Positions 16,204 through 23,827 of a stretch of 64,000 nucleotides of DNA are shown here, one piece after another. The notes under the pieces were generated by a model that was given only the letters and a program-made list of their open reading frames with translations, ran no database searches and was not told the origin of the DNA. The stretch lies in contig NZ_VTPU01000001.1 in the NCBI RefSeq assembly GCF_008274785.1, positions 496,001 to 560,000 on the forward strand, read 5' to 3'. The DNA is from Halomonas eurihalina (GTDB lineage Bacteria; Pseudomonadota; Gammaproteobacteria; Pseudomonadales; Halomonadaceae). Position 1 is the stretch's first letter. The number at the start of each line of letters is the position of its first letter. Made by a program: the position numbers and the translations under genes.

Positions 16204-17532
16204 ATGACCCAGCACGTCCACGACTTCATCGCCATCGGCCTCGGCCCCTTCAACCTGGGGCTGGCCTGCCTGACCGACCCCATCGACGACCTCGACGGCC
16301 TCTTCCTCGAACGTCGCGACGGTTTCGACTGGCACCCCGGCATGCTGCTGGAAGACGCTCACCTGCAAACGCCCTTCCTGGCCGACCTGGTTACCATGGC
16401 CGACCCCACCAGCCGCTTCAGCGTGCTCAATTACCTGAAACAGCGGGGCCGGCTCTACAACTTCTATATCCGCGAGGACTTCTTCCTGCTGCGCGCCGAA
16501 TATAACCGCTATTGCCAGTGGGCGGCGGCCCAGCTCGACAGCATCCGCTTCGGCACCGAGGTCCTGCGGGTCGAGCATGATGACGCCCTGGATCTCTATC
16601 GGGTGGGCTGCCGCAACACCACAAGCGGTGAGATGACCGAGCACCTCGCCCGTCGGCTGGTGCTCGGCACCGGCACGACCCCTTTCCTGCCGGAAGGCTG
16701 TCGCGATGTCGCACCGCGGCCCCTGCATTCCAGCGAATATCTCGATCACAAGGCCAAGCTGCAGCGCCAGCCGGCCATCACCCTGATCGGCAGCGGCCAG
16801 AGCGCCGCCGAGATCTACCACGACCTGCTCGCCGACATCGATCGCTTCGGCTACCGGCTCGACTGGATCACCCGCTCACCGCGCTTCTTCCCGCTCGAGT
16901 ACGGCAAGCTGACCCTGGAGATGACCTCGCCGGACTACATCGACTACTTCCACGCCCTGCCCGAGGCCACCCGCAATACGCTGATGCAGCGTCAGAAGGG
17001 GCTCTACAAGGGCATCGACCTGGAATTGATCAACGCCATCTACGACCTGCGCTACACCAAGGAACTGAACGGCGAGGTCCAAAGCGAGCTGCTCACCAAC
17101 ACCAGCCTCGAAACCTGCCGCTACGACAGCGAGCATGGCGAGTATGACCTGACCCTGTGGCATACCGAACAGCAACGCCACTATCGCCACCGCACGCCGG
17201 CCCTGATCATGGCCACCGGCTACCGCTACCACATGCCGGACTTCCTGGCGCCGATCGCCTCGCGCATCGCCTTCGACGAATCCGGCCGCTATGCCGTGGG
17301 GCGTTTCTACGACATCGACGGCGGCCGCGGCGAGCTGTTCGTGCAGAATGCCGAACTGCACACCCACAGCCTGGTGGCTCCAGACCTGGGTATGGGGCCC
17401 TATCGCAACGCCTGTCTCATTCGCGAGCTGACCGGCCGGGAAATCTATCCCGTAGAAAGGCGCATCGCCTATCAGCGCTTCGGCGCCCCCAGCGAGGCGG
17501 TCTTCGAACCCCAGCGCCCGGAGCCCGCATGA
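16204..17532 (+). CDS. FAD-dependent diamine N-monooxygenase (IucD/DesB/BibB-like)
   Basis: 442 residues, 15 bases after the decarboxylase with GAGAGGA as ribosome-binding site. The N-terminal FAD-binding motif is IAIGLGPFNLGLA. A second Rossmann motif, LIGSGQSAAEIYHDL, binds NADPH, and the substrate-domain motif ATGYRYHMPDFL is characteristic of lysine/ornithine N6-hydroxylases. It adds a hydroxyl to the amine produced by the decarboxylase, the first half of the hydroxamate. Overlaps the next gene by four bases (ATGA). Confidence 0.9.
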   Translation: MTQHVHDFIAIGLGPFNLGLACLTDPIDDLDGLFLERRDGFDWHPGMLLEDAHLQTPFLADLVTMADPTSRFSVLNYLKQRGRLYNFYIREDFFLLRAEYNRYCQWAAAQLDSIRFGTEVLRVEHDDALDLYRVGCRNTTSGEMTEHLARRLVLGTGTTPFLPEGCRDVAPRPLHSSEYLDHKAKLQRQPAITLIGSGQSAAEIYHDLLADIDRFGYRLDWITRSPRFFPLEYGKLTLEMTSPDYIDYFHALPEATRNTLMQRQKGLYKGIDLELINAIYDLRYTKELNGEVQSELLTNTSLETCRYDSEHGEYDLTLWHTEQQRHYRHRTPALIMATGYRYHMPDFLAPIASRIAFDESGRYAVGRFYDIDGGRGELFVQNAELHTHSLVAPDLGMGPYRNACLIRELTGREIYPVERRIAYQRFGAPSEAVFEPQRPEPA

Positions 17533-18698
17533 GTCCGACGCCCTGGCTGGTAGCCGTGACAGCAGTGGCGGTGATCAGCGATGCCATGCTGCTGCCCTTC
17601 TACCCGCAGTTCTTCGCCGCGCGCTTTGGGGTGACCGATCCCTCGCACATCGGCCTCTACCTGGCGATGTGCGGTCTGGTGGTCATGCTGGCCCTGCCCG
17701 GCTGGGCACGCCTGGCGCGACGCATCGGCACCCTGCGGCTGTTGCTCGGCACCCAGTTGCTGGCCGGCGGCCTGAGCCTGTCCTGCGCGGAGGTCGCCTC
17801 GCTGCCGCTGTTCTGGGGCCTGTCGCTGGCCATGCTGGTGGCCAAGGCCAGCTATCTGCTGGTCTATCCCTACCTGATGCATGTCGAACCACAGGCACGC
17901 CACGCCACCCTCATCGGCACGCTCTCGGTGGTGGTGCACGCCGGCGGCATCCTCGGCGCCGTGGTCGGCGGCCTGGTACTGGAACACTGGCAGGCGGCCC
18001 AGATATTCCGGGTGATGGCGGTCAGCGATGCCCTGCAGGTCGTCGTCTGCCTGCTGCTGCTCCGGCGTGGTCGAGTGCCCCACTCAACCCCCAGCACCCC
18101 GTCGGTACCAGGCACCAGCGCCGCCCTCTTGCGTCTTGGCATGGTGATGCTGCTGTTCTATTTCAGCGCCCACCTGACGCGCCCTTTCTTCGCCCGTTAC
18201 TGGGAGATGGCCTCGGGGCTACCGGGCGAGCTGCTGGCCGGCGCCGTCTTCGCCATTCCCGGTGGCGTGGCCGTGGCACTGCTGGCCTTCGACCTGCTGG
18301 GGCGTCGCGCCAGCGGCAGCGCCATCGTCTTGCCGCTGGCCATCGGCCTGATTGGCCTGCTGTTGCAGACCAGTGGCGACACAACCGCCATTTTCGCCGG
18401 GAGGATCCTGTTCGGTTGGGCGCTGTTCCGCGTCACCGTCCGCCTCGAGCTGCGGCTGTTCCAGCTCAGCACACCCGACCGATACGCCAGCGACTTCAGC
18501 AAGATCCACATCTTCCAGGGGCTCGGCGTGCTCATCGCGTCGTGGAGCGCCGGCCGACTGGTCGATGCCCACGGCCTGATCAGCCCCTTCATCGTCGCCG
18601 CGCTGGGCTTCGCTCTCTGCGCCCTGGCCTACCGCCTGCTGCTGACCGGAGACACGACAGCCGAGCGATCCACCGACTCCGTTTCTGCAAGGACTTGA
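17529..18698 (+). CDS. MFS transporter, probable siderophore exporter
   Basis: 389 residues with about 12 hydrophobic helices and an MFS-type motif in the first loop region (LARRIGTLRLLLG). The start overlaps the monooxygenase stop (ATGA) and the next gene begins three bases after its stop, so it is fully embedded in the biosynthetic operon. MFS proteins so placed usually export the newly made siderophore. The substrate is inferred from context only. Confidence 0.75.
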   Translation: MSPTPWLVAVTAVAVISDAMLLPFYPQFFAARFGVTDPSHIGLYLAMCGLVVMLALPGWARLARRIGTLRLLLGTQLLAGGLSLSCAEVASLPLFWGLSLAMLVAKASYLLVYPYLMHVEPQARHATLIGTLSVVVHAGGILGAVVGGLVLEHWQAAQIFRVMAVSDALQVVVCLLLLRRGRVPHSTPSTPSVPGTSAALLRLGMVMLLFYFSAHLTRPFFARYWEMASGLPGELLAGAVFAIPGGVAVALLAFDLLGRRASGSAIVLPLAIGLIGLLLQTSGDTTAIFAGRILFGWALFRVTVRLELRLFQLSTPDRYASDFSKIHIFQGLGVLIASWSAGRLVDAHGLISPFIVAALGFALCALAYRLLLTGDTTAERSTDSVSART

Positions 18699-18701
18699 CC
18701 C

Positions 18702-21182
18702 ATGAACCTCTTTCAACCGACACCGACCACCCGCAGCCTCTACTCCCGCCACGCCCATGGCCTGGGCACCTTCAGCCTGCGCCCGCTGCACCTGCCCGAC
18801 GACCTGGCGCTGGTCCATGCCTGGGTCAGCGCCCCGCGGGCCCACTTCTGGGGTATGCAAGGGCACTCGCCGGAACGTGTCCTGGCCTTCTATCGCGACC
18901 TTCAGGAGAGCGACCACGCCCAAGGCTATCTGGGGCTGTTCGACGGCGAACCCGCCTTCCTGGTGGAGTGCTACGACCCACGCCACGACCCCATCGGCGA
19001 GCACTATGACGTCGCCGAAGGCGATAGCGGCATGCACTTCCTGGTGGCCCCGCCCGAAACGCCCCTGCCCGGCTTCACGACCCAGGTGATCACCACCATC
19101 CTGGCCTTCATGTTCGAGGATTCCGGGACGCGGCGCGTGGTGGTCGAACCCGACATCAACAACGCCGGGATTCACCCGCTCAACCGACGCGCCGGGTTTC
19201 ACTATGAGCGCATCGTGGAACTCGAGGAAAAGACCGCGCACCTGGCGTTCTGCGACCGCGAGACCTTCGCCTCGGCGGTTAGCCGCCAGAACCCGCGCCT
19301 CGACCCGTCGCTGGCCGCCGAGCCGGGCCGTGCCACATCCCACCTCAAGCCCGAGCTCTGGAGCCATGCCAACCGCTGGCTGATCCGCAAAGCCATCGCC
19401 GAGTTCAGCCACGAACGGCTGATAGCGCCCGAGGCACTGGCCGTCGATGCAGCAGGCCACGGCGAGTATCGGCTCGTCGCGCCCGAAGGCAACATCGAAT
19501 ACCACTTCCGCGCCCGCCGTCTGGCACTCGATCACTGGGCGATCGATCTCGGCTCCCTGGAAAAGCGCGTCGACGGCGCCTCCGCCGAGCTCGACGCCCA
19601 AGGGTTCATTCTCGAGTTTCGCCAACCGCTGGGCATCGGCGAAGCCATGCTGCCGGTCTACCTCGAGGAGGTCGCCAGCACCCTGTTCGGCGGTGCCTAC
19701 AAGCTCGATGACACCCGTCCCGACGCCGACGGCCTGGTCGGAGCCGACTTCCAGACCCTGGAGGCCGCCATGACCGAGGGCCACCCGGTCTTCGTCGCCA
19801 ACAACGGCCGCATGGGCTTCGATGCCGTGGATTACCACGCCTACGCGCCGGAGGCCGCCGCGCCCATCACCCTGGTATGGCTGGCGGTTCACCGTGAGGA
19901 TGCCCACTTCAGCGCCATCGAAGGCCTCGACTACGAACGCCTGCTGCACGAGGAGCTCGGCGAGGCCGGCCTGGCCGACTTTCATCGCCGGCTCGAAGCG
20001 CGCGGGCTCGCGCCGGACGACTACCTGCTGATGCCGGCTCATCCCTGGCAATGGTTCCACAAACTGGCCATCACCTTCGCCGCCGAAGTGGCGCGCCAGC
20101 GCATCGTCTGCCTGGGGCATGGGCACGACCAGTACCAGGCCCAGCAGTCGATCCGCACCTGGTTCAACATCAGCCAGCCTCGGCGGCGTTACGTGAAGAC
20201 AGCGCTGTCGGTCCTCAACATGGGCTTCATGCGCGGTCTCTCGCCGCATTACATGTGCGCTACCCCGGCCATCAACGACTGGATCAAGCAACTGGTCGAT
20301 GGCGACCCCGAACTGCGCGCCCAGGGCTTCACGGTACTACGCGAGCAGGCCGCCATCGGCTATCGCCGCGACGCCATCGAACCGGCCTTCGACCACTACA
20401 GCGCCTACAAGAAGATGCTGGCCTGCCTATGGCGGGAGAGCCCGATGCACTACCAGCAGGACGGCCAACGCCTGATGACCATGGCCGCCCTGCTGCACGT
20501 GGACGCCGAAGAGCACGCCCTGCTGCCACGGCTGATCGCCTCATCGGGACTCACCACCCTCGACTGGCTCGACCGTTACCTGCGCGTCTATCTGCGTCCG
20601 TTGCTGCACTGCTTCTATGCCCATGACCTGGTGTTCATGCCCCACGGCGAGAACCTGATCCTGCAACTCGAGGACGGCGTGCCGGTGCGGGCCATCATGA
20701 AGGATATCGCCGAGGAGATCGGCATCATGAACACCGAGGTGGAACTGCCCGGGGCCGTCTCGCGCATCAGCGTGGACGTCCCCGAACCGCTCAAGGTGCT
20801 GTCGATCTTCACCGATGTCTTCGACTGCTTTTTGCGCTTCATGTCGGCCCTGCTGGTCGAGCAGGGCGATATCAGCGAGGCGCGCTTCTGGGAGCGGGTC
20901 GCCCACTGCGTAATCGACTACCAGCGGGCGCATCCCGAGTTCACCGAGAAATTCGCGCGCTACGACCTCTTCGCGCCGGAGTTCACCCTTTCCTGCTTGA
21001 ACCGACTGCAACTCAATGACCACCAGCAGATGATCGACCTGGCCGACCCGGCCGGCAACCTGCAGTTCGCCGGCACCTTGATCAACCCGATCGCCGCCTT
21101 CCGCCCCGAGAAAGAGGAGAAAGAGGAGAAAGAGGAAAAAGAAACGCAGGACGCAACGCGCGACATACCGGCCCAGGTCTAG
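18702..21182 (+). CDS. Acyltransferase-NIS synthetase fusion (BibC-like)
   Basis: 826 residues in two domains. Residues about 1-200 are a GNAT-like acyltransferase of the IucB/RhbD class (FSLRPLHLPDDLALVHAWV, GYLGLFDGEPAFLVECYD, RRVVVEPDINNAGIHPLNRR). Residues about 215-800 are an IucA/IucC-type NIS synthetase: PAHPWQWFHKLAITF, SIRTWFNISQPRRRYVKTAL, the MPHGENLILQLEDG motif and MKDIAEEIGI. BibC of the bisucaberin pathway has this same fused layout; desferrioxamine systems usually keep the two as DesC and DesD. The expected role is N-acylation of hydroxycadaverine (succinyl) and oligomerisation/cyclisation. The C-terminus carries a Glu/Lys repeat tail. Confidence 0.85.
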   Translation: MNLFQPTPTTRSLYSRHAHGLGTFSLRPLHLPDDLALVHAWVSAPRAHFWGMQGHSPERVLAFYRDLQESDHAQGYLGLFDGEPAFLVECYDPRHDPIGEHYDVAEGDSGMHFLVAPPETPLPGFTTQVITTILAFMFEDSGTRRVVVEPDINNAGIHPLNRRAGFHYERIVELEEKTAHLAFCDRETFASAVSRQNPRLDPSLAAEPGRATSHLKPELWSHANRWLIRKAIAEFSHERLIAPEALAVDAAGHGEYRLVAPEGNIEYHFRARRLALDHWAIDLGSLEKRVDGASAELDAQGFILEFRQPLGIGEAMLPVYLEEVASTLFGGAYKLDDTRPDADGLVGADFQTLEAAMTEGHPVFVANNGRMGFDAVDYHAYAPEAAAPITLVWLAVHREDAHFSAIEGLDYERLLHEELGEAGLADFHRRLEARGLAPDDYLLMPAHPWQWFHKLAITFAAEVARQRIVCLGHGHDQYQAQQSIRTWFNISQPRRRYVKTALSVLNMGFMRGLSPHYMCATPAINDWIKQLVDGDPELRAQGFTVLREQAAIGYRRDAIEPAFDHYSAYKKMLACLWRESPMHYQQDGQRLMTMAALLHVDAEEHALLPRLIASSGLTTLDWLDRYLRVYLRPLLHCFYAHDLVFMPHGENLILQLEDGVPVRAIMKDIAEEIGIMNTEVELPGAVSRISVDVPEPLKVLSIFTDVFDCFLRFMSALLVEQGDISEARFWERVAHCVIDYQRAHPEFTEKFARYDLFAPEFTLSCLNRLQLNDHQQMIDLADPAGNLQFAGTLINPIAAFRPEKEEKEEKEEKETQDATRDIPAQV
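21111..21143 (+). repeat. In-frame 9-bp tandem repeat encoding a Lys-Glu-Glu tail
   Basis: AAAGAGGAG occurs twice, then AAAGAGGAA and AAAGAA, giving a KEE repeat at the C-terminus of the synthetase. Copy number is expected to vary by slippage without breaking the frame, because each unit is three codons. Confidence 0.8.
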
Positions 21183-21198
21183 GTGAACCGCTCAGTAC

Positions 21199-21231
21199 CA
21201 CCGCCCGGATCCCGCCAGGAGCCGGGCGGTG
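21199..21231 (+). terminator. Strong hairpin between synthetase and sigma factor
   Basis: CACCGCCCGG / CCGGGCGGTG, a perfect 10-bp stem with a 13-base loop, 17 bases after the synthetase stop. There is no T run, so it may attenuate or stabilise mRNA instead of stopping transcription. Confidence 0.45.
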
Positions 21232-21286
21232 CTCAGTGATACCCCTCATGATCCCCGATACCACGGTTCCCAGGATGGAGCTACCC

Positions 21287-21796
21287 ATGACGCCTTCTCT
21301 CGATCTCGACGCCCTCTTCCGGCGCCATGCCCAGGATCTCGCCGGCTATCTTCAGCGCCGGCTGTCCCGCCCCGAGCTGGCCGAAGACCTGTGCCAGGAC
21401 GTTTTCCTGCGCCTCGGCCAGCATCCAGACCCCGATGCCCTCGAACAGCCCAGGGCCTATTTGTTCCGCATCGCCCGCAACCTGCTCATCGACCACCAGC
21501 GCCGCTGCCGCGTCCGTCCCGAAGGCCCGCCTGTGGATGCCTCCGGCATGTGCCTGACCTGCCCGCATGCCGACCCCGAGGCCGACGCCGAGCGCAGCCT
21601 GTGCTGGAAAGGGCTGCAGAGCGCCCTGGCGGAATTGCCGCCGCGACAGCGTCAGGCCCTGACCTGGCACCGGCTAGAGGGCCTCACCCAGGCCGAGATC
21701 GGTCGGCGCCTCGGCGTTTCGGAACGCATGGCGGGTCGCTACATCTCCCAGGCCCTCGAGGGCTGCCGGTGTCGACTGCTCGAATCGACCGCCTGA
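21287..21796 (+). CDS. ECF sigma factor, FecI/PvdS-like
   Basis: 169 residues from ATG 21,287, chosen for AGGATGGAG six bases upstream; in-frame starts at 21,236 and 21,275 exist. Region 2 is LFRRHAQDLAGYLQRRLSRP followed by EDLCQDVFLRL and RAYLFRIARNLLID; region 4 is LPPRQRQALTWHRLEGLTQAE followed by RLGVSERMAGRYISQAL. The family directs RNA polymerase to iron-uptake promoters. The linker contains MCLTCPH, a CxxC pair not usual in FecI. No FecR-type anti-sigma gene is found nearby. It may be controlled by Fur alone, like PvdS. Confidence 0.85.
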   Translation: MTPSLDLDALFRRHAQDLAGYLQRRLSRPELAEDLCQDVFLRLGQHPDPDALEQPRAYLFRIARNLLIDHQRRCRVRPEGPPVDASGMCLTCPHADPEADAERSLCWKGLQSALAELPPRQRQALTWHRLEGLTQAEIGRRLGVSERMAGRYISQALEGCRCRLLESTA

Positions 21797-21809
21797 GCGA
21801 CTCAATTTT

Positions 21810-21828
21810 GATAACGATTCCCATTTGT
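21810..21828 (+). promoter_or_regulatory. Fur box before fhuF
   Basis: GATAACGATTCCCATTTGT matches the Fur consensus in the first half and in CATT, 38 bases before the FhuF start codon and 14 bases after the sigma-factor stop. Confidence 0.65.
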
Positions 21829-21865
21829 TTTACTATTCCGACACATCCATCCTCGACGGTGTCCC

Positions 21866-22612
21866 ATGTCCTTCGCGCTGTCATCGCTGTACATCGGCCC
21901 CATGGAGCAATTGACACCACCGCGTGTGTCGACTCGCGCCACGCCCGATACCATTGCGGCCGCCGAGCTTCTGGACCCCGCCCGTCTCGAAGCATTGATG
22001 GCCGATTTCAGCGCCCGCTATCCCGGCGGCGACCGCCGCGCCCTGGTCTCGCTCTGGACCAAGTGGCATTTCGCCACCGTGGCCGCCACGACCCTGGCCG
22101 CCAACCTGATCCTCGAGCGCGACCTGCCCCTGGCGCTGGACGACCTGCGACTGATCCTGGCACCGGAGGGCCATATTGCTGGCCTGTGCCTCAAGGACGA
22201 AGGCCGCCCCCTGGCCGAGCTGGATGGCACCGCGCGCTTCACCACCCTGATCGATGAGCACCTGACACCCTTGATCGAAAGCCTGGCGGCCTATTCCGGG
22301 GCCTCGCCCAAGGTGTTCTGGAGCAATGCCGGCAACTACTTCGAGTACTTTGTCAGCGTCTTGCCGGCGCATCCCATGGCCACGGAGGCGATGGCCGAGC
22401 CGGCCCAGCGGTTGATGGCGTCCCGCAGCCTGGCCGACGGACGCCGCAACCCGCTGTACCAGCCGGTGCGCTATGTCGCAGCGAACGAGGCCTCCCCCAA
22501 GCGGGTCCGCCGGCTGTGCTGTATCCGCTACCTGATCGACGAACTCGGTTACTGCGAGAACTGCCCATTGGAATGCCGGGGCCACCGACGGCGTCAGGCG
22601 GAAACGACATGA
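21866..22612 (+). CDS. fhuF: FhuF-type siderophore-iron reductase
   Basis: 248 residues. The C-terminus has the FhuF [2Fe-2S] signature: RLCCIRYLIDELGYCENCPL, i.e. Cys-Cys-x10-Cys-x2-Cys. The middle contains FWSNAGNYFEYF, also conserved in FhuF. It reduces ferric hydroxamate siderophores in the cytoplasm to release iron. An alternative start at 21,902 would remove 12 residues. It has its own Fur box and overlaps the AraC gene by four bases. Confidence 0.88.
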   Translation: MSFALSSLYIGPMEQLTPPRVSTRATPDTIAAAELLDPARLEALMADFSARYPGGDRRALVSLWTKWHFATVAATTLAANLILERDLPLALDDLRLILAPEGHIAGLCLKDEGRPLAELDGTARFTTLIDEHLTPLIESLAAYSGASPKVFWSNAGNYFEYFVSVLPAHPMATEAMAEPAQRLMASRSLADGRRNPLYQPVRYVAANEASPKRVRRLCCIRYLIDELGYCENCPLECRGHRRRQAETT

Positions 22613-23562
22613 CGCGCCTCACCACCGAGCGCCAGCGCGTCCGGGCGCATACCTCGCAGGACCTCAGGGCCTATGGACAGCATTACGGCATCGACTACCA
22701 CTTCCCTCATCTGGGCGACCGACCGCGTACCGTGGTGCGCGGCCGGGTCCAGGAGCTGACTCCCGGGCCGGGCATGCAACTGGTGGCCTCCGACATCGAG
22801 GTGCTGGAACGCTACGACTCCCGCTCCCGGGCCCCGGCGCCGCTGTCGATCATCGTCATGCTGGAAGGTGAGGCCGAGATCAGCCTGGCGCAACATCGCC
22901 TGACACTGCGCCCCGGCATGGCGCTCAGCGTCCAGCTCGACGATCGCCACGGCCTGAGCGCCGTGCAACCCGCCGGACAGCGCATCCGCGCCCTGACCCT
23001 GGGGCTCGACGAATCCCGGCTGACCGCCCTGGTCGGCGAGCCCGTTCCCTATCAGAGCTCGCACATGCGCGCCTGGCGCCTGCCTGCCACGCTGCGCAGC
23101 GCCCTCGAGGAGGCCATCGACACGCCCCTGGACGCCGCCGCGCAACGCCTTCAGCTCGAAGGCCTGAGCCTGCAACTACTGGCCCACGGCCTGCCCGACA
23201 CCCGCCGAGCATCGCCGCCCGCTTCGGTCTCCCCCCCGGCCCCGGGCGAACAGCAGCGTCTCGAGCGGGTCCGCGAGGCCCTGCGCGCCGACCCGGCTCA
23301 GGAGCATCGTCTCGACGCCCTGGCCAGGCTCGCCGCCATGAGTCCCGCCAGCCTCAGGCGCAAGTACAGCGCCGCCTTTGGCAAGAGCGTCTTCGACGAT
23401 CTACGCGAATACCGGCTCGCCCTCGCTCGGGATTACCTGACCCGTGGTTTCAGCGTGCAGCAGGCCGCCCATTTCTGTGGATATCGCCACGCCAGCAACT
23501 TCGCCACCGCCTTCCGACGCCATTACGGCGTCGCGCCGAGTTCCCTCGCCGAACATCTCTGA
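22609..23562 (+). CDS. AraC-family regulator, PchR-like
   Basis: 317 residues from ATG 22,609, overlapping the fhuF stop as ATGA; the longer frame from 22,516 would lie inside fhuF. The C-terminal DNA-binding domain has two HTHs: LDALARLAAMSPASLRRKYS and VQQAAHFCGYRHASNFATAF, ending in HYGVAPSSL. The N-terminal half (HFPHLGDRPRTVVRGRVQEL, LSIIVMLEGEAEISL) resembles PchR, which senses the ferric siderophore. It probably activates the neighbouring receptor or biosynthetic genes when the siderophore is present. Confidence 0.8.
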   Translation: MTRLTTERQRVRAHTSQDLRAYGQHYGIDYHFPHLGDRPRTVVRGRVQELTPGPGMQLVASDIEVLERYDSRSRAPAPLSIIVMLEGEAEISLAQHRLTLRPGMALSVQLDDRHGLSAVQPAGQRIRALTLGLDESRLTALVGEPVPYQSSHMRAWRLPATLRSALEEAIDTPLDAAAQRLQLEGLSLQLLAHGLPDTRRASPPASVSPPAPGEQQRLERVREALRADPAQEHRLDALARLAAMSPASLRRKYSAAFGKSVFDDLREYRLALARDYLTRGFSVQQAAHFCGYRHASNFATAFRRHYGVAPSSLAEHL

Positions 23563-23615
23563 GCGCTGCGCATAAGCAGATGAGCACCCCGCATACTCAT
23601 AACGGCCTATTAAAG

Positions 23616-23634
23616 GCAATAATTCTCATTACAC
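23616..23634 (+). promoter_or_regulatory. Fur box before the FhuA/FoxA-like receptor
   Basis: GGCAATAATTCTCATTACA matches the half sites AATAATTCTCATTA of the Fur consensus, 194 bases before the receptor start. The distance is enlarged by an inserted 145-bp element. Confidence 0.6.
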
Positions 23635-23636
23635 AA

Positions 23637-23781
23637 GGGAGGCGCTGAATACATCGCCGAGCATAGTGAAGCGCAAGGCGCACGGAGCACAGAAAGCGAG
23701 ACATAACACCTCGTTAGGCGAGCTTTCGAGTACCGCGCAACGCAGCGATTTGCATGCGCAGGCATTTATTCAGTGCTTCCC
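23637..23781. repeat. MITE-like element with 18-bp inverted ends
   Basis: The 145-bp segment is bounded by GGGAGGCGCTGAATACAT (23,637-23,654) and the inverted copy of GGGAAGCACTGAATAAAT (23,764-23,781), 15 of 18 positions matching. The inside has no credible gene. It lies between the Fur box and the start codon of the next receptor, so it becomes part of its 5' leader. A related 48-bp palindrome is at 45,741. Confidence 0.6.
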
Positions 23782-23827
23782 AAAGCTTCTTGGCCCGACA
23801 ACAGCACACCCCCACAGGATACCCTGC

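Noticed and set aside
23696-23760. GTTAGGC-type motif inside the 145-bp element, reminiscent of an integron attC site
   Set aside because: Only one seven-base core is present, with no matching RYYYAAC partner, no integrase and no cassette array. Coincidence is likely.
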